The notes under the pieces: generated by a model
Database searches by the model: none
What the model was told of the DNA's origin: nothing
Seen by the model: the letters and a program-made list of their open reading frames with translations, nothing else
Translations under genes and position numbers: made by a program
Assembly (NCBI GenBank): GCA_011525365.1
Contig: WTGQ01000002.1
Location: 3,057,948 to 3,121,947 of the forward strand
Length of the DNA: 64,000 nucleotides
Source of the DNA: Acidobacteriota bacterium
GTDB taxonomy: Bacteria > Acidobacteriota > Thermoanaerobaculia > Multivoradales > Multivoraceae
Direction of reading: 5' to 3'
Shown: piece after piece, positions 53,605 through 63,291 of the stretch
How the letters are laid out: every line of letters starts with the position of its first letter
How positions within the stretch are numbered: the first letter of the stretch is position 1

Positions 53605-54393
53605 GTGCCCTCGACCTACGAAGCCGAACTCGAGTTCGCCGTCGAGACCGCCTGGATCGCCGGCCAGTTGACCCTCGAGTTCTTCCGCCTCGGCGTTGAC
53701 GCGGAGCTCAAGAGCGACATGACGCCGGTGACGGAGGCCGACCGTGGCGCCGAGGAGTTGATCCGTTCACGCATCGCGGAGGTCTTCCCCGGCGACATCG
53801 TCGTCGGCGAGGAGTTCGGCGCGGGCGAGGGCGAGCCGGGCTCGCCAGATGCCACGAGGCGCCACTGGTACGTGGACCCGATCGACGGCACCCGCTCCTT
53901 CGTCCGCGGCGTGCCGCTCTACGGGATCCTGATCGGCCTGGAGGTCGATGGCCGAGTCGAAGTCGGCGTCGCCCACTTCCCGGGCATCGGCGAAACGGTC
54001 GCGGCCGCCTCCGGTCATGGCTGCACGCTGAACGGCGAGCCGGCACAGGTCCGCGACACTCCCAGTCTGGCCGAGGGCTACGTCTCCTTCGGCGACCCAG
54101 GGCTCTTCGTCGACGCCCGCCACAAGCAGGCCTGGCGGCGGATGATGGAGCGCACCGCCTACCGCGTCGGCTGGTCCGACGCCTATGGCCACGCCCTGGT
54201 CGCCACCGGCCGGCTGGAGCTGATGGTCGATCCGAAGATGAGCGCCTGGGACTGCGGACCGTTTCCCGTCATCCTCCGCGAAGCCGGCGGCTACTTCGGC
54301 GACTGGGACGGCAACGAGACGATCCACGGCGACCGGGCGTCCAGCACGACCCGCCGGCTGTTGCCCGAAGTCCTGGAACTGCTCGCCGACTGA
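53605..54393 (+). CDS. Inositol-monophosphatase/histidinol-phosphatase family protein
   Basis: Mg-dependent phosphatase of 262 residues. The metal sites are visible as VVGEEFGAG (Glu), YVDPIDGTRSFVRG (Asp-Pro-Ile-Asp-Gly-Thr) and MSAWDCGPFPVILREAGG (Trp-Asp). The N-terminal KSDMTPVTEADRGAEELI is standard. The family includes inositol monophosphatase, histidinol phosphatase (HisN) and fructose-1,6-bisphosphatase-like enzymes; with no his genes nearby, the substrate is open. GTG 53605 follows the MBL gene by 9 bases, so the two are probably co-transcribed. Confidence 0.88.
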   Translation: MPSTYEAELEFAVETAWIAGQLTLEFFRLGVDAELKSDMTPVTEADRGAEELIRSRIAEVFPGDIVVGEEFGAGEGEPGSPDATRRHWYVDPIDGTRSFVRGVPLYGILIGLEVDGRVEVGVAHFPGIGETVAAASGHGCTLNGEPAQVRDTPSLAEGYVSFGDPGLFVDARHKQAWRRMMERTAYRVGWSDAYGHALVATGRLELMVDPKMSAWDCGPFPVILREAGGYFGDWDGNETIHGDRASSTTRRLLPEVLELLAD

Positions 54394-54417
54394 GCCTCAG
54401 GCGTCGCCCGGCTGACT

Positions 54418-54459
54418 GTCGGTGCGCCGGCCTTCCGGCCGGCATCAGCCGGCGGCGGT
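54418..54459 (+). repeat. REP-like palindromic element, copy 2
   Basis: 42 bases between the phosphatase and the convergent DUF2007 gene. The first 29 positions match copy 1 except the loop (TTCC for TTCT): GTCGGTG head, then GCCGGCC/GGCCGGC stem. The second hairpin is degenerate (AGCCGGCGGCGG). Being between convergent genes, it may also block read-through. Confidence 0.68.
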
Positions 54460-54461
54460 CT

Positions 54462-54716
54462 TCAACCCTCGCCCGGCGGCTCCTCGCCTTCCTCCAGGGG
54501 ACCGGCCACGCAACTCAGCAGTTCCTTCACCTCGTCCAGCCTGTTGTCCGGTACGCAGAGCTTCACCGGCACCGGCGACTTCCCCATCATCCCCATACCG
54601 AACATGCCGACCCCGGCGCTCTGCACCAGAAACGGAATGTCGTACTGGTCCAGGGCGTGGCCGATCGTCTCGGCCTCGAGCCGGGAATCGAAGGTGGTGA
54701 GTTCGACGAACTTCAC
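54462..54716 (-). CDS. DUF2007 (putative signal-transducing) protein
   Basis: Small protein of 84 residues from GTG 54716 (GTGA overlap with the MaoC stop). It begins with the DUF2007 pattern [33 protein letters not shown], followed by a Gly/Met-rich loop ([13 protein letters not shown]) and [19 protein letters not shown]. The fold is a small ferredoxin-like alpha/beta unit; role unknown. It ends against a REP-like element. Confidence 0.82.
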   Translation of the reverse strand: MKFVELTTFDSRLEAETIGHALDQYDIPFLVQSAGVGMFGMGMMGKSPVPVKLCVPDNRLDEVKELLSCVAGPLEEGEEPPGEG

Positions 54717-55177
54717 GAGTCGGCGCCTTCCGGCAGCTTGAGCATGAGTCCCAGGCGAATGCACCGGGCCACCAGTTCATCACGCTGGTTGTAGGCGCGG
54801 TGCTCGAAGGTGACGATCCCGGCGTTGGGCCGTGAGCGGCTCTCCCGCTTGTCCTTCACCTCCGTCTCGATCCGCAGGGTGTCGCCGTGGAACACGGGCC
54901 GCGGGAACACGACATCGTTCCAGCCAAGGTTGGCGATCGTGGTGCCGAGGGTCGTGTCGCCGACCGAGATGCCGACCATCAGGCTCAAGGTGAAGCAACT
55001 GTTGACGATCCGCTCGCCGAACTCGGTCTTCTTCATCGCCTCGGCGTCGAGGTGAAGCGCGGCCGGGTTGTGGGTCATCGCGGTGAAGAAGACGTTGTCC
55101 GCCTCGGTCACCGTGCGGCGGAGCGCGTGGTCGAAGAGCTGACCGACTTCGAACTGCTCGTAGTAGAGGCCCGCCAT
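54713..55177 (-). CDS. MaoC family dehydratase
   Basis: Hot-dog-fold protein of 154 residues. Family sequence: [44 protein letters not shown], with the catalytic Asp-His-like positions shifted to NPAALHLD, and [17 protein letters not shown] after it. This arrangement is typical of mesaconyl-CoA hydratase-like and other (R)-hydratase relatives rather than classic MaoC. It lies 9 bases after murA on the same strand and is coupled to the DUF2007 gene. Substrate unknown. Confidence 0.87.
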   Translation of the reverse strand: MAGLYYEQFEVGQLFDHALRRTVTEADNVFFTAMTHNPAALHLDAEAMKKTEFGERIVNSCFTLSLMVGISVGDTTLGTTIANLGWNDVVFPRPVFHGDTLRIETEVKDKRESRSRPNAGIVTFEHRAYNQRDELVARCIRLGLMLKLPEGADS

Positions 55178-55186
55178 GCGGCAACC

Positions 55187-56506
55187 CTAGCCGAGCGAAT
55201 CGGTGACGCGCTCGATCTCGGCGCCCAGCGTCCGCAGCCGCTCGTCGATCCGCTCGTAGCCGCGATCGATCTGCTGCACGTTGTCGATCACGCTGCGGCC
55301 CTCGGCGCACAGAGCCGCGATCAGCATCGCCATGCCGGCGCGGATGTCCGGGCTCACCATGTCCCGGCCGTAGAGCTTCGACGGCCCGCTGACAACGACT
55401 CGGTGCGGGTCGCAGAGCACAATCTGGGCGCCCATCGCCACCAGGCGGTCGACGAAGAACATGCGGGACTCGAACAGCTTCTCGTGGATCAGGACCGAGC
55501 CCCGACTCTGGGTCGCGCCCACGACCGCGATCGACGTCAGATCGGCGGGGAAGCCTGGCCACGGCGCGTCCTCGATTTTCGGGATCGCGCCCTGAACGTC
55601 CGTACGCACCTGGAGTTCCTGACCGCCGGGCACGAACAGGTCGCTGCCGTCGCCACGCACCTCGAAATCGATGCCCAGCCGGCCGAAGGCGATCCGCGTC
55701 GCCCGGTGCTCCCGCGGCCGGGCGTTCGGAATGCGCAACTCGCCGCCGGTCACCGCCGCCAGCGTGATGAGCGACCCCACCTCGATGTAGTCGGGACCGA
55801 TCTCGAATTCCGCCCCGCCCAGCCGCTCCACGCCCTGGACGACGAGCAGGTTCGTTCCGACACCTTCGATCGGCACTCCCATGGCCTTCAGGAGGCGGCA
55901 GAGGTCCTGCACGTGGGGCTCGCTCGCCGCGTTCAGGATCCTCGTCTCGCCTTCCGCCAGGGAAGCTGCCATCACCGCGTTCTCGGTCGCCGTGACCGAG
56001 GCTTCGTCCAGGAAGATCTCGGCCCCGCGCAGGCGCTCCCCCGAACCCTCGACGCGACACTGGAGCCCGCCGCCCGGGAGGAGTTCGATGCCGGCGCCCA
56101 GGCCCTCGAGCGCCAGCAGGTGCGTGTCGAGCCGCCGCCGGCCAATGACGTCGCCGCCCGGGGCCGGCATGTTCACGCGTCCGCGTCGCGCCAGCAGCGG
56201 GCCCGCCAGCAGGATCGAGGCGCGGATCGCCCGGCAGAGGTCCGGATCCGGATCGTCGTCGCCGAGACCCGCGGCGCACACCCGCACCGTGTCGCTACCG
56301 ACGAACGCCACTTTGGCGCCGAGCTGGCGCAACAGCCCGATCTGCGCCTCGACGTCGCGGATCCGGGGCACGTTGCGGAGCGCAACCTCCTCGTCTGTGA
56401 GGAGGGCGGCGGCGAGGAGCGGCAGCGCAGCGTTCTTGTTGCCCCGCGCCCGCAGCGTGCCCGAGATCCGTTGACCACCCTCGATCACGAACTGGGAGCG
56501 AGACAT
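55187..56506 (-). CDS. murA: UDP-N-acetylglucosamine 1-carboxyvinyltransferase with Asp in place of the catalytic Cys
   Basis: First committed enzyme of peptidoglycan synthesis: adds enolpyruvate from PEP to UDP-GlcNAc in the cytoplasm. About 439 residues from ATG 56506; ATG 56524 is possible. Seen: [19 protein letters not shown] with the essential Lys (K24), [27 protein letters not shown], and [19 protein letters not shown]. The active-site loop reads [17 protein letters not shown]: residue 119 is Asp where E. coli has Cys115, the residue alkylated by fosfomycin. Mycobacterial and chlamydial MurA carry the same change and are fosfomycin-resistant. No second murA is in the window. Confidence 0.93.
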   Translation of the reverse strand: MSRSQFVIEGGQRISGTLRARGNKNAALPLLAAALLTDEEVALRNVPRIRDVEAQIGLLRQLGAKVAFVGSDTVRVCAAGLGDDDPDPDLCRAIRASILLAGPLLARRGRVNMPAPGGDVIGRRRLDTHLLALEGLGAGIELLPGGGLQCRVEGSGERLRGAEIFLDEASVTATENAVMAASLAEGETRILNAASEPHVQDLCRLLKAMGVPIEGVGTNLLVVQGVERLGGAEFEIGPDYIEVGSLITLAAVTGGELRIPNARPREHRATRIAFGRLGIDFEVRGDGSDLFVPGGQELQVRTDVQGAIPKIEDAPWPGFPADLTSIAVVGATQSRGSVLIHEKLFESRMFFVDRLVAMGAQIVLCDPHRVVVSGPSKLYGRDMVSPDIRAGMAMLIAALCAEGRSVIDNVQQIDRGYERIDERLRTLGAEIERVTDSLG

Positions 56507-56674
56507 GTGTGCAGCCGTGTCCATCGCCCGGTTAGTTGACCACAGGAACGCCGTCGCGAGTGCCCGGTCTTCCGATTCGCCCGCTCCTGAAACTCGCGCG
56601 ACGCCGCGACGTTGTAGAAGGAGAGCGGCCGATGAGGCCGCCTGCCCCTCCCGCACCGGCAAGGAGTACCGAAA

Positions 56675-57289
56675 ATGAAAGACCTTCACCACCATCGCTG
56701 GGCGACCCTGGCGTTCGCCCTCCTGATCGCTCTCGTCCCCGGAGCGCTCCTGGCCCAGGAGCCCGCCGATTCAGGTCACGACGAGCGCTGGGACGAACTC
56801 GGTCAGCGTTGGGAGGAATGGGGCGAGCGCTTCGGCCGCAGCTTCGAGGACGCCGACTGGGAATCCCATGGCAAGCACTGGGAAGAGGTCGGCAAGCGCT
56901 GGGAAGCCTGGGGCGAGCAGTTCGCCGCGTCCTTCGAGCAGGCCTTCGACGAGGAGGAATGGGACGCCTGGGCGGAGCAGTTCGAGGACATGGAGAACCC
57001 CGACGGCGAGGTCGACTGGGATCGCTTCGAACAGTTCTGGGAAGAGTTCGGCGAACGGTTCGGCACCTCGCTCGGCGAGGCCATGGAAGGGGCCGACTGG
57101 GAGACCTTCGGTGAGGCGATCGGCGCGTTCGGCGAGCAGATGGGCGAACTGGCGGAGCTGATCGCCGCCAGTTTCGAAGGCGCCGACTGGGAAGGGTTTG
57201 CCGAACTGATCAGCGACACGGTCGAAGAGGCGGTCGAGCACGCCGAAGAAGCGGCGGAGGCCGCCGAGGAGGCAGACGAGGAGGGCTGA
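56675..57289 (+). CDS. Exported acidic Trp/Glu-rich repeat protein, unknown function
   Basis: Not recognised. 204 residues from ATG 56675, with AAGGAG 8 bases upstream. The signal peptide reaches about ALLAQ-EPAD. The rest is very rich in Glu, Trp, Phe and Ala and is built of about four imperfect units of 25-38 residues: [63 protein letters not shown] and [11 protein letters not shown]. It ends with an Ala/Glu helix ([16 protein letters not shown]). It should be a secreted, strongly acidic helical protein. It diverges from murA over 150 bases, where I see no clear promoter. Confidence 0.72.
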   Translation: MKDLHHHRWATLAFALLIALVPGALLAQEPADSGHDERWDELGQRWEEWGERFGRSFEDADWESHGKHWEEVGKRWEAWGEQFAASFEQAFDEEEWDAWAEQFEDMENPDGEVDWDRFEQFWEEFGERFGTSLGEAMEGADWETFGEAIGAFGEQMGELAELIAASFEGADWEGFAELISDTVEEAVEHAEEAAEAAEEADEEG

Positions 57290-57332
57290 CGTAGGCTACG
57301 CGTTCCCGCTCACGACCCCACGGAGCGCGCAC

Positions 57333-58283
57333 ATGCCAGTCGACCCCCAGGTACAGGCCTTCCTCGAAGCGCAGGCACAGGCCGCGATCGAGAACCAGGT
57401 TCCGCCGATCATCGAGCAGACCGTCGAAATGGCCCGGGCGGGCTATCTGGCCGTCGCCGACATGCTCGGCCAGGGTCCCGACGTGGCTACCGAAGACTCC
57501 GCCGTTCCCGGCCCGGCCGGCGACATTCCGGTCCGCATCTACCGGCCCCGGGATGCCGGCGGCACGCTACCGGTGCTCGTCTACTACCACGGCGGCGGCT
57601 GGGTCATCGGCGACCTCGACACCCATGACTACGCCTGCCGGGAACTCTGCGCCGGCGCCGGCTGCCTGGTCGTCTCCGTGGACTACCGGCTCGCCCCGGA
57701 GGCCCGGTTCCCGGCCGCGGTCGACGACTCCTGGGCCGCCTTGCAGTGGATCGCCGCCAACGCGGAGAGCCTCGGTGGCGACCCGTCGCGGATCGCGGTC
57801 GGCGGCGACAGCGCCGGCGGCAACCTCTCCGCCGTGATGAGCCTGCTCGCCCGGGACGCCGGCGGTCCCAGCCTCGCGTTCCAGCTCCTCGTCTACCCCG
57901 CCGTCGACATGGACTTCAGCCGCCCCTCCATCGACGAGAACGCGGACGGCTACGTCCTCACCAGGGACCACATGATCTGGTTCCGCGGCCACTACCTCCG
58001 CTCCGAGGCAGACCGCGCCGACTTCCGCGCCTCGCCGCTGCTGGCCTCGGACCACAGCGGCCTGCCGCCGGCGCTCGTCATCACCGCCGAGTTCGACCCG
58101 CTCCGCGACGAGGGCAGGGACTACGCCGAGAAGCTCCGGGCCGCCGGTGTCGACGCCACCCTGTCCAACTACGAGGGCCAGGTCCACGTCTTCTTCCAGC
58201 TCTCGCCCATCCTCGACGGCGGCCGCAAGGCGGTCGACGAAGCCTGCGCCGCGCTGCGCGGAGCATTCGGCGAATCGACCTGA
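57333..58283 (+). CDS. Alpha/beta-hydrolase, hormone-sensitive-lipase family esterase
   Basis: Carboxylesterase of 316 residues. The HSL oxyanion-hole motif is VLVYYHGGGWVIGD, the nucleophile elbow is VGGDSAGGNLSAV, and the acid and base are in ITAEFDPLRDEG and the His of QVHVFFQL. A helical cap domain precedes the core. No signal peptide, so the enzyme is probably cytoplasmic and acts on short acyl esters. It follows the acidic repeat gene by 43 bases on the same strand and is convergent with lhr. Confidence 0.92.
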   Translation: MPVDPQVQAFLEAQAQAAIENQVPPIIEQTVEMARAGYLAVADMLGQGPDVATEDSAVPGPAGDIPVRIYRPRDAGGTLPVLVYYHGGGWVIGDLDTHDYACRELCAGAGCLVVSVDYRLAPEARFPAAVDDSWAALQWIAANAESLGGDPSRIAVGGDSAGGNLSAVMSLLARDAGGPSLAFQLLVYPAVDMDFSRPSIDENADGYVLTRDHMIWFRGHYLRSEADRADFRASPLLASDHSGLPPALVITAEFDPLRDEGRDYAEKLRAAGVDATLSNYEGQVHVFFQLSPILDGGRKAVDEACAALRGAFGEST

Positions 58284-58298
58284 ACAGCGGTTGCCGGG

Positions 58299-61200
58299 CT
58301 ACACCGCCGGCAGCAGCCGACTCACCCGGTAGCCGTCCAGGTCCCTCTCGAAGCCGCAGGCGTCGAGGGTCGTGGTCCACGGGGACTCGCGGGCCGGGCG
58401 GCCGTCGATGCGCAAAAGCCTGAGCGTACGGCGCCGGCGGCGGCCGGCGAGGTCGCGCAGGGCATCCCAGGCCTGCCGGGGTTCCGGGTCGCCGCCGAGG
58501 GCGGCGAAGGTCCAGACGCCCTGGCCGCCTGCTTCGAGGAAGAGACGGGGAGAGCCGGCCCGGAGCACGACCCAGGCGCCAGGCACGCGGCGCGGGCCTC
58601 GCCTCCGAGGATCGATCTCGGTTCCGGGTTGGGGCCAGGGCAACACGGCGCCCCACGGATTCGCCGGGTCGACGGCCGGCAGGATCCCGATCGGCCCACG
58701 CTTCGCTGGCGCTCGCCGCTCCCGCCGCAGGCGCTCCACAGCCGCGGGCAGCGCGAACTGGCGGCCGGCCAGACCATGAACGAAGTAGCCGCGGCGGACG
58801 TGGCCGGCCTCTTCCATCTCGCGCAGCACTGGATAGAGAGCTTCAAACCCGCCAGGGACGTTCTCGTTCCGGGCCGTCTCGGCCGCGACCACGCCGTAGC
58901 GGTCGAGCAGCAGCGTCGCCGTGGCGTGCGCCCACTCGGTGTCGCTCACCCGCCCGGCCGGCGCGGCCCGATCGCTCACCAGCGACCACCGGCCGCCAGC
59001 CAGCATTCCGGCGCGGCCGCGGCGGGCACCCGCCACACCGGCCCGCATGGCAGCCGACGCGGTCCCGGCCCGCGGCCCGCGACGCCAGCCGCGCGGAAGT
59101 CCGCGGGGCGCGCGCCCGGAGGGCGACCTGCGCCGCTTGCCGAGAGACGCAAGCGGCAGGAAGGTGTCGTTCGTGATCCGGCCCAACCATACGAGGTCCC
59201 AGATCGCCGCTTCGACTTCCGTTTCCCCCCAGTCACCATCACCAGCCACGCCGCCGACCAGGTCGAACGTGAAGCAGGCGCCGCGCCTCTCCAGCCGCTC
59301 GAGGACCGCGGCGTGCGGGGTTCCGGCCGGCCCCTCATCCGGGGCTCCGATCGACTCGCTCCCGCGCGCCAGAACCCGGAACCGATCCCGACGGTAGATC
59401 GCTACCCGGCCGTCTCTCGAGCCGAGCCTGCCGTCGCCCACCCAGAGAAGCTCTCCGGCCGCCGCGAGTCCGTCCAGCATCTCGAGACGGAATCCCGGCA
59501 CGCGGGCAGGGAGGACGTGCCCGACCAGGTTCCGCCAGGAAAGCGGCATGCCTTCGAGTTGCGCCACGGCCTCCCGCAGACGAACCAGGGCGCGATCCGA
59601 CGACGCTGGCGCTACTGCCCGCCCCCGGGCCCGCGACGCCGGGAGAGTCGGCGCCGCCGCCGTGTCGACGCCCTGCCAGCGACCCAGGAACCGCGCCAGG
59701 GCCGCTCCGTCGACCGGCTCGGCTTCGCGGCGCAGCCTGGCCAGCGTCCGCCGCTTGATCCGGCGGAGGACCTCCGCGTCGCACCATTCGATCCCGCCGC
59801 CTTCCCTTCGGAACTCGCCCCGGGTCAACCGGCCGGCCTCCTCGAGAGTGGTCAGCAGGGGTTCGATCGCCCCCTCCGGCAGGCCGAAACGGGCCGCCGC
59901 TTCAGCGGCTGTGAACGGACCCCGGCTCCGGGCGTAGCGTCTCAGCAGACTCTCGAGCGGCTCCGGCCGTGGCGCCAGTAGTTCGCGTGGCAGGCCTTCG
60001 GGCAACGCCGCGTCCAGACCATCGCGGTAGAGCGCTGCGTCCTCCGCGGCCGTCCACATCCGCTCGCCGCCCCTGAACTCGATCTCGACGGCCCTCTTCT
60101 GCCGCGCAAGGTCCACGAGCCACTCACCCGCCTCGCCCGCCGCCCGCGCGCCGATCTCCTCCCGGGTCAGACCGCCGGTTCGCATCAACAGATCGTAGAG
60201 GTCGTCCTCGTGCCGCGCGCGGCGGTCCGGCGAAAGCCCCTGGAACTCCTCTTCGACCGCCTGGATCACCTCCGGGTCCAGCAGCTCCCGCAGGCTGGCC
60301 GTGCCGAGGAGTTCCCGCAGCAACTCCCGGTCGAGAGTCAGCGCCTGGGCCCGGCGTTCCGCGGCGGGCGCGTCCTGGTCGTAGAGGAAGCGCTCTTCGT
60401 AGGCGAAGACGAGGGAGCGGGCGAACGGAGAAGGCGCGAGGGTCTCCACGTCGTCGACCTGGACCTCCCTTTCCGCGACCCGCGTCATCAGGTCGACCAG
60501 GCCGGACAGATCGAAGAGGTCGCTCAGGCACTCGCGGTAGGTCTCGAGCAGGATCGGGAAGTCGGGGTACCTGCGGACGACGGAGAGCAGGTTCTTCGAC
60601 CGCTGGCGCTGCTGCCAGAGCGGCGTCCGCTTGCCGGGCCGGTTGCGGGGCAGGAGCAGCGCGCGGGCGGCGTTCTCGCGAAACCGGCTCGCGAACATCG
60701 GCGAGGAAGCGACCTGCTCGACGACCAGGTCCTCGACCTCGTCGGGATCGAGCAGGAACTCCCGCGCGGCCGGCAACTCGTCGGTGTCGGCGAAGCGAAG
60801 GGCCAGTCCGTCGTCGGTCCACAGCGTCTGGACCTCGAAACCGAAGTGCCGGCCGATCCGGCGCTCCAGCGCCATCGCCCAGGGCGCGTGGATGCGTGCG
60901 CCGAACGGAGTCAGGATGCACACGCGCCAATCGCCGATCTCGTCGCGGAACCGCTCCAGGGTCACCGCGCGGTCGGTGGGCAGCGAGCCGGTGCGGTCGC
61001 GCTGCTCCTCGACGTAGGCGCAGAGGTTCGAGACGGCGTGCGGATCGAGCGGCGCTTCACGTGCGAGCCAGCGTCTGGCCGCGGCGCCCTGCCTCTGGCC
61101 GAGTTCGCGCACGAAGGCGCCGAGGGCCCGGCCCAGTTCCAGCGGCCGGCCGGGGCCATCGCCGTGCCAGAAGGGCATCCGCCCCGGCTCGCCCGGCGCC

Positions 61201-62921
61201 GGCCGGACGATGACCCGGTCCCGCGTGATCTCGGTCACCCGCCAGGCGGAGGCCCCGAGCAGGAAGGTGTCGCCCGCGCGCGACTCGTAGACCATCTCCT
61301 CGTCGAGTTCGCCTACCCGCGGACCTTCGGGCCCCAGGTGCACCGTGAACAGGCCACGATCCGGAATCGTGCCGGCGTTCATCCGTACCAGGAAGTCGGC
61401 GCCGCGCCTGGCGGTCAGCACGTCGCGGCCGCGGTCCCACGACAGCCGGGGCCTGAGATCCGCGAACTCCTCCGAGGGAAAGCGGCCGACCAGCATGTCC
61501 AGCACCGCGCCCAGCAGGTTACGGGTCAGACTGCGGTAAGGCCGGGCGCGCCGGACCAGGGCCAGGATCCCGTCGACGGTCCACTCCCGGCCGCAGCACA
61601 TCGCCACGACCTGCTGCGCCAGCACGTCGAGCGGGTTCTCCGGCAGCCGCATCGACTCGATCGCGCCGCGCTGCATCTGGATCGCGGTCACCGTGCACTC
61701 CAGGAGATCGCCCCGGAACTTGGGGAAGATCAGGCCGCGGCTACGCTCGCCGACCGCGTGCCCCGAGCGCCCGACCCGCTGCAGTCCGCTGGCCGTCGAA
61801 CCCGGCGCCTCGACCAGGAGCACGAGGTCGACGCTGCCCATGTCGATCCCCAGCTCGAGTGAGCTGGTGGCCACGATGCAGCGCAGGCGGCCCGCCTTGA
61901 GCGCGCCCTCGATCTCGCGCCGCCGTTCGTGGGAGATACTGCCGTGGTGGGCGCGGGCCAGCGGCTCCCGGTCATCGGTTTCTTCGTCGTCCGCGTCGCT
62001 ACGGGTCCGGTCGTCCAGCTCGTTCAGCCGCTGCGCCAGCCGTTCGCAGAGGGAACGGCTGTTGACGAAGACGATCGTCGAGCGATGGCGCCGGACCGCG
62101 TCCAGGATGCGCGGGAACACGGACGGCCACAGGCCGGAGGTTTCCCAACCGCGCGGCCAGCCACCGCCATCGGCCAAGGTCTCGGGCGCCGGCGGCGGCG
62201 CCTCCATGTCGGGCACCGACACGACGACCTGGAGATCGATGTTCGGCGGCTCGGAAGCGTCGACGACTTCGACCGGCCGGTCGCCGCCGAGAAACCCGGC
62301 CGCCAGGTCCATTGGCCGCACCGTCGCCGAGAGACCGATCCGCTGCGGATCCTGAGCCTCCGCCAGCTCCGCGAGCCGCTCGAGCGACAGCGCCAGGTGG
62401 GCGCCACGCTTGGTCGCCGCGATCGCGTGAACCTCGTCGACGATCACGGTCTCGACCGTGCGCAGGTTGGCCGCCGCCCGCGACCCGAGAAGCAGGAACA
62501 GCGACTCGGGCGTCGTGACCAGAATCTCGGCGGGCTTCCGCAACTGGCGGCGCCGGTCGCTGGCCGGCGTGTCCCCGGTGCGCACGTCGACGCTGACCGG
62601 CCGCACCGGAGCGCCGAGCCTGCGGGCCTCCTCGACGACGCCCCCGAGCGGCGCCTGCAGGTTGCGTTCGATGTCGTAGGCGAGGGCCTTGAGCGGCGAG
62701 ACGTAGACGACACGCACGCCCGGCGCAGCCGGCTCGTCGCCGAGGCAGAGCCGGTCGATCGCCCACAGGAAAGCCGCGAGCGTCTTGCCGCTGCCGGTGG
62801 GCGCCACCAGCAGCGCGCTCCCGCCGCGGGTCAGCACCGGCCAGCCCAGCTCCTGCACCCGGGTCGGGCCGGGGAACGAGTCGTCGAACCACCGGCGCAC
62901 CGGTTCCGAGAACGAGTCCAC
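58299..62921 (-). CDS. lhr: Lhr large helicase-related protein (full length)
   Basis: Superfamily 2 DNA helicase of about 1540 residues, the same length as E. coli Lhr (1538). Motor: Walker A APTGSGKT (K46), VYVSPLKALAYDIERN, DEVH box in VIVDEVHAIAATKRGAHLAL, SAT motif LSATVRPMDLAAGF, and VATSSLELGIDMGSVDLVL with RVGRSGH. A winged helix, the Lhr-specific beta-bundle region and the long C-terminal domain follow; the last is the part linked to uracil-DNA glycosylase activity in E. coli. Start GTG 62921 removes a leader without homology. Likely role: DNA repair. Confidence 0.93.
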   Translation of the reverse strand: MDSFSEPVRRWFDDSFPGPTRVQELGWPVLTRGGSALLVAPTGSGKTLAAFLWAIDRLCLGDEPAAPGVRVVYVSPLKALAYDIERNLQAPLGGVVEEARRLGAPVRPVSVDVRTGDTPASDRRRQLRKPAEILVTTPESLFLLLGSRAAANLRTVETVIVDEVHAIAATKRGAHLALSLERLAELAEAQDPQRIGLSATVRPMDLAAGFLGGDRPVEVVDASEPPNIDLQVVVSVPDMEAPPPAPETLADGGGWPRGWETSGLWPSVFPRILDAVRRHRSTIVFVNSRSLCERLAQRLNELDDRTRSDADDEETDDREPLARAHHGSISHERRREIEGALKAGRLRCIVATSSLELGIDMGSVDLVLLVEAPGSTASGLQRVGRSGHAVGERSRGLIFPKFRGDLLECTVTAIQMQRGAIESMRLPENPLDVLAQQVVAMCCGREWTVDGILALVRRARPYRSLTRNLLGAVLDMLVGRFPSEEFADLRPRLSWDRGRDVLTARRGADFLVRMNAGTIPDRGLFTVHLGPEGPRVGELDEEMVYESRAGDTFLLGASAWRVTEITRDRVIVRPAPGEPGRMPFWHGDGPGRPLELGRALGAFVRELGQRQGAAARRWLAREAPLDPHAVSNLCAYVEEQRDRTGSLPTDRAVTLERFRDEIGDWRVCILTPFGARIHAPWAMALERRIGRHFGFEVQTLWTDDGLALRFADTDELPAAREFLLDPDEVEDLVVEQVASSPMFASRFRENAARALLLPRNRPGKRTPLWQQRQRSKNLLSVVRRYPDFPILLETYRECLSDLFDLSGLVDLMTRVAEREVQVDDVETLAPSPFARSLVFAYEERFLYDQDAPAAERRAQALTLDRELLRELLGTASLRELLDPEVIQAVEEEFQGLSPDRRARHEDDLYDLLMRTGGLTREEIGARAAGEAGEWLVDLARQKRAVEIEFRGGERMWTAAEDAALYRDGLDAALPEGLPRELLAPRPEPLESLLRRYARSRGPFTAAEAAARFGLPEGAIEPLLTTLEEAGRLTRGEFRREGGGIEWCDAEVLRRIKRRTLARLRREAEPVDGAALARFLGRWQGVDTAAAPTLPASRARGRAVAPASSDRALVRLREAVAQLEGMPLSWRNLVGHVLPARVPGFRLEMLDGLAAAGELLWVGDGRLGSRDGRVAIYRRDRFRVLARGSESIGAPDEGPAGTPHAAVLERLERRGACFTFDLVGGVAGDGDWGETEVEAAIWDLVWLGRITNDTFLPLASLGKRRRSPSGRAPRGLPRGWRRGPRAGTASAAMRAGVAGARRGRAGMLAGGRWSLVSDRAAPAGRVSDTEWAHATATLLLDRYGVVAAETARNENVPGGFEALYPVLREMEEAGHVRRGYFVHGLAGRQFALPAAVERLRRERRAPAKRGPIGILPAVDPANPWGAVLPWPQPGTEIDPRRRGPRRVPGAWVVLRAGSPRLFLEAGGQGVWTFAALGGDPEPRQAWDALRDLAGRRRRRTLRLLRIDGRPARESPWTTTLDACGFERDLDGYRVSRLLPAV

Positions 62922-62978
62922 AGGGCATCCTACGCGCCCATGAATAGCGAGTGCGGCTGCTAACCTCGCCCGCCAGCG

Positions 62979-63284
62979 ATGGCGCACCACGACCACGGCA
63001 AGCATGGCGGCAAGAGCTACTGGCTCGACCGGAAACAGAACGTCGCCAAGGTCTTCTACGCGCTGATTGCCGTCGATGTCCTGTGGCTGGCGGCGGACCT
63101 CCTCTACAAGAAGAAGGCGGAGTTCGACGCCTGGGGCGGCTGGGCCGACGGCGGCTTCGGGTTCTACCCGGTCTATGGCTTCGTGGGCGCCTTCCTGCTG
63201 GTGCTCGCGGCGAAGCAGATGCGGCGTGTGCTGATGCGGTCGGAGGACTACTACGAGCGACGCCGCGACGGCGGAGCCCCCTGA
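62979..63284 (+). CDS. Small membrane protein of the antiporter/complex I-like gene group
   Basis: 101 residues with two transmembrane segments (KVFYALIAVDVLWLAADLLY and FYPVYGFVGAFLLVLAAKQ) and a His-rich start (MAHHDHGKHGG). A basic ending with YYERRRDGGAP follows. Similar small proteins are commonly found just before the large Mrp/NuoL-like subunit genes, which is also the case here (7 bases before the next gene). Function unknown, probably an accessory subunit. Confidence 0.78.
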   Translation: MAHHDHGKHGGKSYWLDRKQNVAKVFYALIAVDVLWLAADLLYKKKAEFDAWGGWADGGFGFYPVYGFVGAFLLVLAAKQMRRVLMRSEDYYERRRDGGAP

Positions 63285-63291
63285 GTCCCGG

